64,000 nt of DNA from Psettodes erumei (GCA_016785225.1 JAFBJZ010000660.1:558001-622000); one strand, 5' to 3'. Positions 23,901 to 50,180 are shown, counted from the first letter of the stretch. Notes: a model not told the origin generated them from the letters alone. Numbers and translations are program-made.

Positions 23901-24482
23901 TCTGGCTCCTGAAGATCAAAAAGCCACTCTAGATGGTCATCATCATCTTCATCCTCTTCATTGTCAAGCTCTGAGAGCTTAAAGAAGATATCTAGAGCAA
24001 TTTTTAATGTTTTATATATGGTAATTAAAATCCACTTCCACTCTCTTACCCTACAAAACTCGCACATAGGGCAATAGTCACCGTTGTGCATGTTTTGCAA
24101 TGACGCACTGTATACACAATGTATTAATTAAATGTATTATGGAATTAATTTAAAATAAGCACTTACCTCTCAGAATGTCCTCAAATTTTAACCTCTTTTT
24201 CTCATGTCTACCATGCTTATGATGTCCCAATAACCCATACCCATGATGATGCCCACGATTACGATGCCCGTGTTTTCTGTCCTTTTTAGGTTTCATCTGA
24301 GTTAAAACAAAGCATTGCACCATATAATCAGAATAAAATGGCTTAAAACCGAAGGAGCACTTTAAGATCCAATACATTTGCTTATTGTTTCACAATTGCT
24401 CAAAACCACAGTAAATACATACTTCAGCAGGCATGAGAAGCACCATGAAGACGAGGCAAAAGAAGAGGATCTTCAGGTTCAT
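20934..24482 (-). CDS. habp2: Hyaluronan-binding protein 2 (factor VII-activating protease), with a one-base frameshift in exon 10 as given
   Basis: HABP2 is a secreted plasma serine protease that binds hyaluronan and heparin. Thirteen coding exons on minus: 24423-24482, 24167-24296, 23899-23991, 23667-23777, 23427-23543, 23213-23323, 22944-23115, 22765-22862, 22223-22694, 21971-22112, 21585-21719, 21230-21375 and 20934-21101. In order: signal peptide MNLKILFFCLVFMVLLM, a His-rich segment (21-63), an acidic segment (64-94), three EGF domains, a kringle starting NDCYLDDGESYRGK, a 95-residue Pro/Thr-rich linker, then the protease with activation site ITR-IFGG, TAGHC, NDIALLK and CQGDSGGPL. Asp six before the catalytic Ser predicts trypsin-like cleavage. 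Exon lengths sum to 1955, not a multiple of three. The break is in exon 10, where one base is missing from a short A run (22101-22103); exons 11-13 resume in the expected frame. It may be a sequencing error or a real null allele. Confidence 0.9.
22101..22103 (-). other. Apparent one-base deletion in habp2 exon 10
   Basis: Exon 9 ends in phase 2 after GHC, while exon 10 reads sensibly (DMQVVLGSLALDTVEYDS) only one base out of phase. A four-base rather than three-base A run at this point would restore HCLERGKDMQVVLG. No other AG acceptor gives the needed phase, and the frame of DMQVVLG has TGA directly at the acceptor. Confidence 0.75.
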
Positions 24483-26250
24483 GATGGCAGATCAGAAGAT
24501 CAGAGGACATCCAGGAGAGCAAGACGAGAGTGTGCTGGCTGTTTGATCACTCACACTTTTCTCAACATTTATGTAGGTCAACTAACCTTTGATTTACCGG
24601 GGGTTGACTGGCATCCCTCCTTGTTGCTGAGTCAGGTTTATTGATTTTAGCTGTGCTCTTGTATATATACTTTTTTAAATAATAACTATGGTCAGAACAC
24701 TATTCATAGACACTTTTAATGAACAAATGAACGGTGCAAAATCAATATCACTATCTCTCCTGCTTTTAAAAACATTTTCCGTATTGAAATTCCTTCAGAT
24801 GAATTTTGATCAGGCTCAGATTTGACACAAAAGCACAGAGAGCATGTTTGCGAAGAGTTCATTGTTTGTTTGAAGGTAGACTTTGGTTCTACATACACGG
24901 TGCATCTCAGGATAAATTACAGATCTCTGTATATATTTGCAAAATTAGCAAAATGCTTAAATACTAAAATACTTACTGTATAGCCTGATTATATTCTCAG
25001 TGAAATAAACTATAATGCCTCTTGTGCATTGGTAACTTTTATCACTTCCTATAAAACTGAGACCTTTTCTTTTTTTTTTTAAGAAAAAAAGCTTTTGTAA
25101 TAGAAGGAGAATAAGTAAATTCAAAATTCTTTTTCGGATTTGGTCCTTGGTCCTTTTTCTTAGTTTATGAACTTAGATTAGGCATGCTATATTTCTTTAT
25201 GTTTAGCTGAAATATATCTGAAAATTATATATATTTTTTTGTTTTTTCTACTTTTTAATAAGGCACCCTTTCTAAATGGATTTTAGATTTGTATACTAAT
25301 GGCTTTATTGAGGGTTAAGAAACACTTAAGTAATGCTTTATAGACTATTGTCCTCAAGTATGACAATTCCTTAGTTCTTGTTGCTTTAGCGGGACTATGT
25401 ATTTGAACCAAAGCTTTAAATAATTCTATATAATTATAATAATATGACCGAAAATCAGATGTTAGAAGTTATATAGACGTATGAGTTTATAACTTTAATG
25501 TTTTTGTTAAAGTTAAATTAAGTATTTCATGGTTACAGAGTTCCAACATGAACTTCTGAGAGCTGAACACTCCTGGTCACAAGCGCTCCATCTGCTGGAG
25601 TTTACAATTCACTCACGTAGATTCATTCACTGTTTGCGATAAACATTTTAGTATGATGGTTGAAAAGCAGGACACAGTCTGCAAGAGGCAAACAGAAGAG
25701 GGATTTCTTTGTAGGTGACGGATGGCATCAATCTGTCAGCAGTCTGTTAGACATGAAAACCCATTGACTGCTGTGTTGTTGCTAATACATTTGTTTTATG
25801 TGGTCTGTGTGCTGAGCAGGTTGGTCACTGAAGTTTCTCATCTTAAATCATTCATTAATGATTTCCAGATATTTAACTGCTAATGAAGCTTGACTGACTT
25901 GAACGACTTATGACCACTAGATGTCGCTGCAGCATGCGAGAATGTCAAATCAAAGCCTGGGGGACAAGAAAGTTATCTCCTTTGAGGTCCAGTTTTAATT
26001 TAATTCTTACTTAAGTTAACTTCAGTCGTAACCCCTTATTTTGTAACGGACGCAAGTGAAAAAGGTAGAAAAGGTAAATACAAACAGTAAATATGGAAGC
26101 CTTTAAAGGGTACACATCGTAAACATACAAGAGTACAGACAAATAATTCCTTTAAAAAACTTTGCACATAACGATAGAAAAAGCAAGAGGGAAAGAAAAT
26201 AACATAGAAAAACAAGACAGTTGATTCCTCCTGAGTGGCAGAAAAAAATA
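24483..26250. other. AT-rich intergenic gap between habp2 and klc4
   Basis: No exon is recognisable. The first 200 bases should hold the habp2 promoter; on minus there is a TCAAAGGTTAG word near 24590 that resembles an HNF4 half site, fitting a liver gene, but this is weak. Two CTCF-like words lie at 25582-25600 and 25914-25932. The remainder is AT-rich with homopolymer runs near 25070. Confidence 0.55.
25914..25932 (+). promoter_or_regulatory. CTCF-like motif
   Basis: CCACTAGATGTCGCTGCAG matches the CTCF consensus except at the central GG. With a weaker copy at 25582-25600 it lies between habp2 and klc4, where a domain border would be expected. Confidence 0.35.
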
Positions 26251-26253
26251 GCA

Positions 26254-26261
26254 TGACGTCA
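26254..26261 (+). promoter_or_regulatory. CRE (TGACGTCA) of the probable klc4 promoter
   Basis: A perfect palindromic CREB/ATF site. It is followed about 100 bases later by a strong donor (CTCG then GTAAGTGA at 26363), consistent with a TATA-less promoter and a short untranslated exon. Confidence 0.6.
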
Positions 26262-26289
26262 CTACACCGCTACTCAGCCGCAGAGGCTG

Positions 26290-26362
26290 CTGGGAGCATC
26301 TCGCTTTGCCGGAGACATTTTGGATTTAAAGGGGCTGAGCTAGCCGTCAGTCCTAGCTCTCG
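26290..26362 (+). other. Probable untranslated first exon of klc4
   Basis: The donor at 26363-26368 is GTAAGT and no ATG frame of note precedes it. It is the only convincing promoter-plus-donor pair upstream of the first coding exon at 32424. The left border is a guess. Confidence 0.45.
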
Positions 26363-29300
26363 GTAAGTGATAGCTATATTTTCCACTAATTGGTACTGTA
26401 ATAACATATACCGTTTATGTGACCGTATATGTAACTAGTATAATTTTAAGACGCACTGTATATCAACTATGACTTTGGCGGTTCTAACAGGTTGAATTCT
26501 CAACAACTAGGGAGTGGTGATGCTAGGTGCTTAGCCGAAGCTAGCTAGTTGCTGACGGGAGCGCTAAACACATTTAAAAAACCCAAGCTGTACTATTAGG
26601 TCAGCTAAACTACCGAGTACACGTCCAGAGAATGTCATAATAAATCTTGTGAAGGAATAAACGTGATGAAACGGCCCCTAGTGCTAATAAAGAATCTGTT
26701 AGATTAAGGCAGAATGCCGTAGCAGTGCTGTGAGCTGCGAAAGTCATAACAAAATGCAATTGCTTGAGCCCAACAATGAGCAGCGCTCATGTCAAATCAT
26801 AACCACGCAATTCCTTGCGTCGTGTTTTAAAGTAAGTTGCGGTTTATTCAGAAGACTGACTGTTTGTACTCCGAGGACGGCGAGGTTGTGCAGAGTCATT
26901 GACGTGTAGCTCCCACGATATTAAATTGGATGTGTGACAGCTTTTTCCGTCTTTCCTACACCAGCGAGGAACAGTGGTGTAGACACAGGTGTCACGTTTT
27001 CCACTCAATACACACGTTAGACAGATGCTCTGCCGGATATGCATCAGTGACAACGTTCAGTACTGACATTTTTCAAACGACCACGAGTGGGTTAATGCAC
27101 GTTGTCAGTGCAATGATTGGATGACTGTTGGTGGCACTTCCCTCCTCGTTGTCCCAGGCCCTGCCACACCCTCCTTGATGGCTGGCTCTGCTTTGTGTCT
27201 GGCAGTGCTGCGGGCAGTGTGTTGGACTGTTGTTTATGCAGGAAACAAGGAGATGAAGTGATCTTGGGGGGGGTCAAACTTCAGGTGGACAGGAAAATGC
27301 ATCTCTGGTGACTGGCACAGAGACTGGCCTCTGGTTTTGATGATGCTCCCACTGCAGTCTGCCCGTTTCCATTTCTTATCTTGCTGTTTATGCTATTACA
27401 TTTACTTACATAATTACAACATTTACATGCACCACACCCTTTCTCAAGAGTTCCCTTGATTTTTTTTTTTGGTCATTCAGTATTTTCAGGAAAGCTCAGC
27501 TTTTATGTAAACATGTAAGACAAATATTTAAATGTCGTCTGTCGTTTTGCTTTAAACCAAACCCAAGCTATTTATGGAGAAAAAACTTTTCCATCAACCC
27601 AGAAAGATTGAGTTCATGTTTACCAATGCCAGTAGCAAGTGCAAATATACAGCAATGAATGGTTATTCAGTTGATCCACTGTTAGATCAGTGTAGAAAAG
27701 AAGCTAAATTGAATGACTGTAATGTGGTAATGATGGAAAAAAATGAGGAGACGCAGGGGACTGAGTGAAGATGTGAAGATAAAGGTGTTTGTCGAATGGA
27801 GACATAACAATGTGAGGCTTGAGGCCTTTCTGTACATGAAGACAAATGAAGAGTGGAGCTCTGGATGGGCGAACGTGATGGTTCAGATTTCCACTGGTCA
27901 GAGGGAAGTGAACCAGTCGATGCCGACTTCACCAAGTTGTTTCTTTAAACTGTCTTTCATAACACTGGGCATTCCTCATGGACATTTACATGGGTTTCTT
28001 GGCTGGAGGTGCTAAAATTGCTGAGATTTATTATATGACCTTTGTTCCCCCTGCAAGAATGAGTAATCTAACGTGTCAATAAAGTTCAGTCCCTGGTCCG
28101 CATAATGAAAATAACAGTAAATGAAACTTGCCTATTCAGTGATATTTTTTATGCTTTGTTGCTTGGATTGTTTGGGTTTGGAGAATTGATGGTGTAGCTA
28201 CTGCCTGTGTCTGTGGACCTAATGTACATTCTTGTCTACAAATTAAGCAACCTACATATAATGTAAACACAGCTTTGCTTTATTGTAAGCGATCTGTGTT
28301 CTCGTATTGGGAGCTCGTTCCACTCGTCAAATATATTAACACCTATTTGGATGGATGTTTACTTCGGGTCAATGCTGCACAGTTGATCTATTTCACTCTG
28401 GAGTTGATGAAGAGGTATTTGAATTGTGATTTTCGAAGATGAATCGTGAAATTTGAAACAAAGTAGTGCTAAACAGCTTAACACTGCTGTATTATTCAGA
28501 CTATGATTGTTACAGTCCCGGTGTCATGTTTCCAGTGTTTGGTGGACTCCAAATGTTTCCATAGCTTTAAAAACATTGGTTAGACTGCACTGGGTGCTGA
28601 ATGGTTTGATTTTGGAATATAACTGAAATTGAGCCACCAGACATCTATTGCTTGGTGCTAAAATGAGATGTATCTCGGGGCAGGGGCTCCATGTAAAGCT
28701 GAATGGTGTGCTGCCTGCAGCCTCTGTGACGTATGCAACTCCTTTTGAGTCTGTAAATAGCGTCATTCAGCCTATTCCGTTGCGACTCATTAGGGTCTAT
28801 TCCTTTGTGTCTGATGCGTATAGAGAAGCAGAGTGTGGATCAGGATGGCTCCCTCCCCCATCCGACCTGCCCCTCTGCGCTCCGCTGTTTTCCTCTCACT
28901 GTGGGCGGGGTTGTGTCTCCATCCTCGCCCTGAGCTGATGTCGGTCGCTCCGAACGAGCAGTGGGAAGGTCACCGTCATCCTGCGGGCAGCTCCCGTCCT
29001 CCTCCTCCCCGACATCAGCGCCCCTCGCTCTCGTCTACGCTCCTGTTTCATTTTGCACCCGCCTCTGTTTCACTCCGAAGGTTTTCCACTTTAAGAAGGA
29101 TCTCTTTGGATTCTCTCAGCAATTTTATGATGCACTTTGCTGCCGTGTAGCGCTGTTGCTGGAGGAGGAGTCATTATTTCATCAGCTTTTCTCCATGCCA
29201 AACTATGGGGCTCTGATCTGCCACAGAAACTGAGGTTAGTTTCCTGGTCCAGCAAGTCGTGACAGCTGAAAACATGCGACTGATATGTGGCTAAGCCTTC

Positions 29301-32300
29301 AGCAGGCATTTAGTGGGTTTAGTAACCGACAGGGATTCTTTTGCCAGTGTAATTTGTACTTATGTACCATGACCACTTTCTCTGGAATCTCCATTTCCCA
29401 TAATGATCCTATATTTTGTACAAACCTACCACTGTAATTGCTTCAGAGCACAGCCTGACTGTAAAGCTCTGATTTGTTAAATATTCCATCTGTTGCAAAG
29501 TACCAGTGAAAGGCGGGGACATCTGTTAGTGCATCATGTCTCATCCATGTTGAATATGTATTAAAATGGTATGACTAGCAGCTGTTGGCTGAGGGATTTG
29601 CTGGAAATGGTTTCCTTGCGTGCCCGTGTTTACTTTGTCGTGCCATGAGAAAGTCAGCCAACACCTGACTCGCTGCTTGTGAACCGTCTTCGACTCCGTT
29701 CGCTCCCATACCTGATCGTGAGGGCATTTGGATGAAAGCTCCAAACTGTGTGAATACGCGCTGCTGTGTGGCGTAATGTGTGACACGGCGAATGTCTTTA
29801 CTGTGTTGTCCTCAAAGCAACCCGTCCCCCTTTCGGCAAATATGAGCAGTCATATTCTGGACACCGTGAATTTAATTTTGTTGTTTTATATTCTCTTTTG
29901 ATGCTATCAGCTGTTTGGTTTGCACTTGACTTTCATGACGCGGGGACAAAATGGGCTGAAGTAAATGTTAAAGATTAATTCAAGTGGAGTCTTTTCAAAG
30001 TAAAACAACAGGTCTGTTTGGACTTTATCTCAGCTCTTCAAAGACTTGGGAAACATTAACTTCAGCTGTCTGGAGAAAGCAGGAGTACACGATAGAGGTG
30101 TTTGTGTTTTTTATCAAGGCGAGGCAGATCGTTTCTCCCTCTCTTTCTCTGGCTGACATGAAAGCTCTTCTAACTCTTTGTTAGCCACGGCGCACATCCA
30201 GCCAGTCAGCGCTTTCATCCACATAGGTTTTAAACAGCTGAGAGTCAGAGGAGCCGTACCGGGTAATACGCTGTCTGATCTGTGGATGCGCTTGATCTTT
30301 CAAAGAGATCGTTTCGTGTCTTGTTCAGAGCTGGCGTGAGCTTCGGCGTTGGACTGAAGCGGGCTTCTCCAAGCCCGACTGTCCGATGCGTCTTTGTGCC
30401 TCCAAGTCACTGTCCCTTTTTCATAGTGCAAGGTTCATATGTCATAAGACGCAACATTCAAATGTTTATTCAAAACAGTCATGTGACTGTGCACATACTT
30501 CAGCTTTATTGTGACGTATAAATAGACCCTCATGTAAATTAGAAAGTCATTTTTGTCAGGACAGAATGGCTTTTAGTCATCGGCGCTGCCGTCGTCTTTT
30601 CACTGATGCAAGTTCCCCTGAAACCTGTTACTTGTTGCAGGCAGGTTCACTTTACCGCTCGCATGTTTTACTGTTGCGCGCTTCTTGTAACTGCTGATCG
30701 TAAACCCACCGGTCATATTGTTTTTAAACTAAACACAAGCGTACTGTGACTACCGCATACAGCCTCCCTAAAACGGTACTGCTGAACTCTTACAAGATCA
30801 TTTCTTTTTGTATTTTATCATATGTTTGATCTGGATACTTACACACTATCTCACTACTAATGCAGGAAGATTGTTCAGCTAACAGCAAACACAGTGGCGC
30901 TCTTCTCATAAACCGTCATGCAGATTTGATTTGATCCAAAAACTCTTGAAGTGGTTGAAAAAGAGCGCATCTCACTATTGAATTGACGATGTTCTTTGAT
31001 GATGCTAAATGCATCTTGTCGTCCCGCTGGCCCCTGAAGAGGTCGGGCTGTCTCGGTGAAATTTGCCTCTGTTTTGTTCCTGGAAAATGAAAGCAAAGGG
31101 ATGATTGTACGCGCAGCGCAACAAGGTACTGAAGCGCAGATGAGAGAAGCTCGGGGCCTAATTACTGGGTACCAGCAACAGACCCAGTCGGATTTTTTGT
31201 GTGTGTGTCAGCTTTAAAGCTGAGCCAAGGTCCGTTGAAAACACACAAGCATAGCAGATTTTTTTTTTTTTTGTAAGCTTTGGACATTGAAGCCAACAAA
31301 TTAAGAGGGGCGCCCATTAGAGCTGCAATGATCGGTCGGACAGCAGAAAATTAATCAGCAACTATTTTGATAATCTGTCAGTTATTTTTCAGTGATGGCT
31401 TTATGAAACGATGCCAAAATTGTGATCGATGATTTTGCTCCAAGCCTCTCGAATGCGTTTCCCTCTGATATAACCCCTTATCCTCACTGCTGCTTTTGAA
31501 ATTACAGAGTGCACCACTTTAAAATTGCCTGGACCCAAGTAGGAAGGGCATGGGCAGTTTTTGCACCGACATTTGCCTGATGTGGGCATCGGTGACGTGG
31601 CTCAGTGAGTCACAGCTTATTTTCAGACTGTTTGGGGGGGAAATAGCACATGTTCCGTGCACTCACCAAAGGGCTGGCTTTACTTCAGAACATGGCGTTA
31701 CTGATGGCAAGGTTTTTTTTTATTTTCTGTGACTAGTCCAGCTGCTGAGCTGTATTAGTTTTGTCAAGTCATCCTCTTCAGCGGGTCCTGCCGCCATCCA
31801 GGCCTCTGTTGGCAACAGAAGGCAGCCACACTGCAGCATCTGTTCCTCCTGCTCCCAACCAGAGCTGATTAGAGGTGCCAAATCCCAGCAGTGCCGCCCC
31901 CCCAGAACAATACGTCCCTGTGGACCTCTGCTTTCCATAAAGCAGCCATTCTGTGCTCGTCTTTAAATTGTGTCTGGATCTTCGTGCAAAAGTTGGCTGC
32001 CAAGAATTTAGCCCATTCTCAGTTGCGCCATTGTTGTTTTCAATTCGTGACTTATTTAAGTACCTCTTCTCCTTCTCATATTGAAATTTATTTATCAGCT
32101 CAAAAAATGCCGACTCATCTCGCTCATGAAATTTGAATCCCTTATCTCAGCTGTAGCGATAAAACTTTAATTTCCCCTTTTATGGCTGTCACGCTGCTGG
32201 AGGATCACGCCACGTCAAGAAGGACACAGCTTCTTTTCTGCCACTCCAGCAGAGAACGCTTTACATCTTTTATAGTGCATAAGGTCATTTTAAATTAATA

Positions 32301-32423
32301 TGTTTTCAACTACAGCGAGGAAAAGTTTTTTTTTTTTAAAAAAGAGAGAACAATGTTGTGATCATTGCAGATGAGCCGAGCCAAATCGGTTTTGTAAATC
32401 TGAGCGCGTTCCACCCTTCACAG
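26363..32423 (+). other. klc4 intron 1
   Basis: Six kilobases with no recognised exon. It holds a GC-rich patch at 28,830-29,060 with a signal-peptide-like frame that I do not trust, a degraded teleost repeat at 31,318-31,405 and several T runs. A second alternative first exon could hide in the GC-rich patch. Confidence 0.5.
31318..31405. repeat. Degraded teleost interspersed repeat fragment
   Basis: The words AGAGCTGCAATGAT, CAGAAAATTAATCAGCAAC and TATTTTGATAATC occur in the order and spacing of a repeat common in teleost genomes (consensus like AGAGCTGCAACGATTAATCG followed by ATTAATCGGCAACTATTTTG). I recognise it from memory of fish sequence, not from a database. Confidence 0.5.
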
Positions 32424-32445
32424 GTCTCCCTGAGCTACATAAAAG

Positions 32446-46396
<13,951 letters not shown>

Positions 46397-47689
46397 GCCG
46401 CAGGCGGGCCGGTCCGCTCACCGACCCAAAGATGCTCCTTCCCGTGGCTCGTCCTCCGAGTCACAGCGAACACGACGACACTACCAGACGACGCCAACCT
46501 GCCGCGCGCGCACCCGCTCCCTCTGCCTGCCAGCACCGAACCCAAAGACCCCGTTTTCTTCACGATCCAGACCCAAAGACTGTTGATCTCTTCTAGACAA
46601 ATAACACAACTACCATGTGTTTTTTTCCCCCGGTTGTTGATTTTGGTCTTCCACTGACAGATTGCTGTGTTTCCTTCGTTGTACTCCCGATTCCGGAGTC
46701 ACCTCGGTGCATCCTTAATGTGGCCAAGAAGACATACCTCATCTCTCCCCCCGATTCAAAAATCACTGTGACTCTGCACTTTCACTTCACCTGCTGCCAT
46801 AATGTCACCTGTGCTGGTGTGTTTCTCCTTACGTTGTTTTGATTTCAAATATTTGTGCTCCCCTATGTTTTTGTGTCTTCCTGTGCCATTGGTTGTTTTA
46901 TAAGAGCAGATTAGATTTTGTTTTCTACTCTTAAAAGACATAAAAGAATAGTTTTGTTTTGCTTCTCCAAATGTAGAAATCTAACAAATAGCTCTGTGGG
47001 GTTAGAAATTACATAATGTAAAGTTGCCATGATTATGCTGTTTAGAAAAAAAAAAGAAAATCATTTTTATTTTCATTTTTATGGTTATACATTTGCCTGT
47101 TGAGATTTATTCGCGATGCGAGGTGTTGGTTAAAGCTTTGGGAAACAGGGTGAAATGTCTATCCTACTGACATGATTTGAATCTTGTGAATTTTTGTGGA
47201 TAATGCTAAGTTTTGGAAAACTGAAATTTAAAAAAAAAATGCTGCTTTAACCTCTGGGATCCAAGTGTATTCTTCTGCACCATTTCACTCCCATTACAGA
47301 GAATAGAAACGCTTTGAGGCATGAATGGTCTCCGAGTGCTGAACAACAAATGAAATGAAAATGTTCGGCCTCTTAAATCGTGCATAGGAATGAGGAGGCT
47401 GAACCGGGTTGTCGCTTAATTCAACCTGGTCGTCCTGAATGATCTCTGGTGCCATGCAAGAGTGTTCTTATAATGTTGTTTACAGTGATTAGGACGTGTG
47501 ATGCATGTCTAGAGATTTCTCTTATGTGATAATAATAGGTTTTTGCACAATTTTCAGATGGGTGTCTTCTGTCTTTGATTGCATTATTTTAGAAACGCTA
47601 CGCAAAAGAACTGGAATGTCTCGTAATTATTATTTTTTTTATTTCCCTCCCTTGTTTTAAATAATTTTCCTTTCATCCTTTGTAATAAA
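46397..47689 (+). other. klc4 3' UTR
   Basis: AT-rich sequence follows the TGA at 46394-46396, with no further exon. It ends at the poly(A) signal at 47684-47689. Confidence 0.6.
47684..47689 (+). terminator. Poly(A) signal of klc4
   Basis: AATAAA 1.3 kb downstream of the klc4 stop codon, the first canonical signal on the plus strand after a clearly AT-rich 3' UTR. Confidence 0.6.
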
Positions 47690-49440
47690 TGTATTAATAG
47701 AATCTGATCAAAAATTCACAAATCACGGAATTCATCAGGAAATTAGTGGGAATAGAGCTGTGTCATTTCTGAATGTGGCTGAATGTGCATCTGTTTGGAT
47801 CTGGTTATTATACAGTCTCATTTGTCACGAATTATACCTGAGAGCGAAAAAGACCAACAATTTTTTAAAACATTGTGCTTGTGTTTTATTCTTATGTGAG
47901 GCCAATTTGTGTCTTGAGAATTCCTCTCCATAAATTACAACATTATGAGTGAAAATATTCCTTGTGCTGTCTTAAATTGACCGGTGTCGTGCCTCGCCCT
48001 GTCCCTCAACCTGCAGATTATAACTCGGTGAATTCCACCAAGCGAGGTCTTAAATGTCATTGTCTAAGTAAGTGTGGGAACCCTGTGAACACTGATGTCT
48101 TGCCAAGATGTGATGTGTCTCTCAGAGTTTCCCCTCCTCCTCCTGGTAGAAGTCAGCCTGGGGTCTCGCTGCTCACTGATAATCTCTGAGCTCAGAGATT
48201 TAATGTGGAGCCTCAACCTTTTAGGAACGCCGAAATCCCCAGGATGGTTTTTGGTCGGCTTAGAGCTGTCGGGTTCCTTCTCTCAGCTGTCTCATACGGC
48301 AAGTCAGAGCGGCGGAGTTCATTAGTGCACGACACCGTGCCCTCAGAAACTTCCCCAAAAAAAAAGCTGTGTGGGTTGAAGCCGCTGCCTCCTGTCGAGG
48401 CACCCCTGTTCCTTCAATAGAGAAATTCATTGGTCTGGTTGCCTACATGCTACTGTCAGCCACAGTATTCCAGATGCAAGCTGGACCAGCAACATGGCAC
48501 CAGTCCCACGCTCAGAACTACCAGTGGTGCCAGCAAGGGCTGTCCCCCCTGTGCTCAGAGTGCTATATTTACATAGAGAAGAAACACTGGGTGGGTGTCA
48601 TTTGTTACTTTTAGACGTGAAGAATGTGTTATATAACACGGCTGCTGATATGACAGCATTCTGATTAAAAGCTTTCCAAAGACACCACCATATTAATCAC
48701 AATGAGGGAAACTATATGGAGCAACATTACAATGAAGTAGATTCATTGCAACATGTTTTCTTTTTAGATATATATATTATATTACTTATTCTTCTTTTGG
48801 GTTATTTAAATACCATGAGGGGATTCTGCATATATCTAGTTCAAGCAAAAACCACGGGGTCGCAGTGTTGTATTCTTTATCTGGTCTCAGGTACGGACAC
48901 CGGAAGCTGCACTAAAGGGAAAGCGGGAATACGCGTCAAGCGACCGGAGAAACACAGATTGAGACAGGATGGGAGATGTTCTTATTTCAAAATAAAATGA
49001 CTTTTCGAATTCCGAACGACCGTGAATGAAACTGTTTGTGTGGGGTTGCTGTGTTTTGTGTACAGCTAAAAGTAGTTTACGTGATATTACAACATCAACA
49101 TTACTAAATATAAATGAGACATTTGCTGATGAAAGTCACTAATTACAATCAACAAATGTGCAAAACAGTAAGTGACGAAATATGGTGATTTCAAAGAAAG
49201 TCCCGTGTTCAAATTTGCTTTTTCTGTCTCTGACTTCATATAGTATGACAGCTAAATATAACGATAAAATACAAATAAATAAGGTAAGGGTTTTCATTTT
49301 CGGATGGCACTCTTCTTGAAATGGAAAAGAGAAACGCGGAAGAACGCACAAGTTGTGACATTTATTTTGAAGGTCCCTACAGGAACTCTCGTGTATTGTT
49401 TCAGTCCACTTGACGCTGGTGAAAAAAAACACACAGGAGT
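47690..49440. other. Intergenic, nothing assigned
   Basis: No exon, RNA gene or mobile element recognised. Composition changes from AT-rich to GC-rich towards 49.4 kb. Confidence 0.5.
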
Positions 49441-49942
49441 GGGAGGAAGCCAACTTGGAAACACCGCGGAGCGAAACTCCCTCTCTGTTGAAGACTCAAC
49501 TGGCCCGGCGATCGGCGGCTCGGGACGCAGGCAGACTGGGGTTACACGGACCGGGCTGTAATGAACCACTGCGGGCTAAATTCGCACCGAACCTTCGCTC
49601 CGTAGGCCACCTGGAAATTTAAACTTCGCCTCAAACTTTCGGCGGTGCTCCCCAGCCCCGGGACTCGTTAACTCATTTTTGTCTTGGCTGGCCTGGAAAC
49701 CGAAGCGTCCGTCCCACATGGTACTGCCCCGCTCGCGCTAGTCTCAAAAAAAAAAAAAACCGACCAGGTGAGCGGACCGCCCGGCTTTCACCGCGGGGTT
49801 CCTGCGCAGGTAACGGTGTTAGTTTACCTGTACGCACGCGGTGACGCGCGGTTCGTCTTGACGCAACACCCTCTCCGCCCTTACGGCTCTCCCGCAGCCG
49901 CCGGAGAACCGCACCGGGGAGCCGCGGAGCAGCAGGACGGTC
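49440..49942 (+). promoter_or_regulatory. GC- and CpG-rich promoter-like region
   Basis: From about 49,440 CpG becomes frequent and a GC-rich leader runs into the ATG at 49943. There is no TATA box. It is the only CpG-island-like start region in the right third that is followed by an ATG frame and a usable donor. Confidence 0.4.
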
Positions 49943-50063
49943 ATGGATCTACCAGGGGAGCGCGAGACCCGGCGGGGGGAAGGCAGGAGGAACCCCGCGG
50001 TGACTGCCAGGAGAAAACCACCGGTGGATGCGATGTACGCCCTCGGTATTATCTGCCTCCAAG
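49943..50063 (+). CDS. Candidate first coding exon of a gene running off the right edge (ptk7 by synteny only)
   Basis: ATG at 49943 (context GTCATGG) opens 40 codons ending ...DAMYALGIICLQ, then one G and a donor GTTGGT at 50064, i.e. phase 1. A second ATG at 50033 starts the hydrophobic part. A phase-1 first exon carrying a signal sequence is usual for Ig-domain receptors, and in mammals PTK7 directly follows KLC4 on the same strand, which is why I name it as a candidate. The protein itself shows no PTK7 similarity I can confirm, the hydrophobic stretch is short, and no second exon appears in the next 14 kb. Confidence 0.3.
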
Positions 50064-50086
50064 GTTGGTCAGAAACTACTGTGCAT

Positions 50087-50089
<3 letters not shown>

Positions 50090-50180
<91 letters not shown>
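50090..50180. repeat. (CA)n microsatellite, about 45 units
   Basis: Pure CA run of 90 bases starting 27 bases after the donor of the candidate exon at 49943-50063, the longest simple repeat in the window. Confidence 0.98.

Noticed and set aside
28833..29150. GC-rich frame with a signal-peptide-like start (MAPSPIRPAPLRSAVFLSLW)
   Set aside because: Pro/Ser-rich, no splice or family evidence, and it sits in klc4 intron 1; composition explains it.
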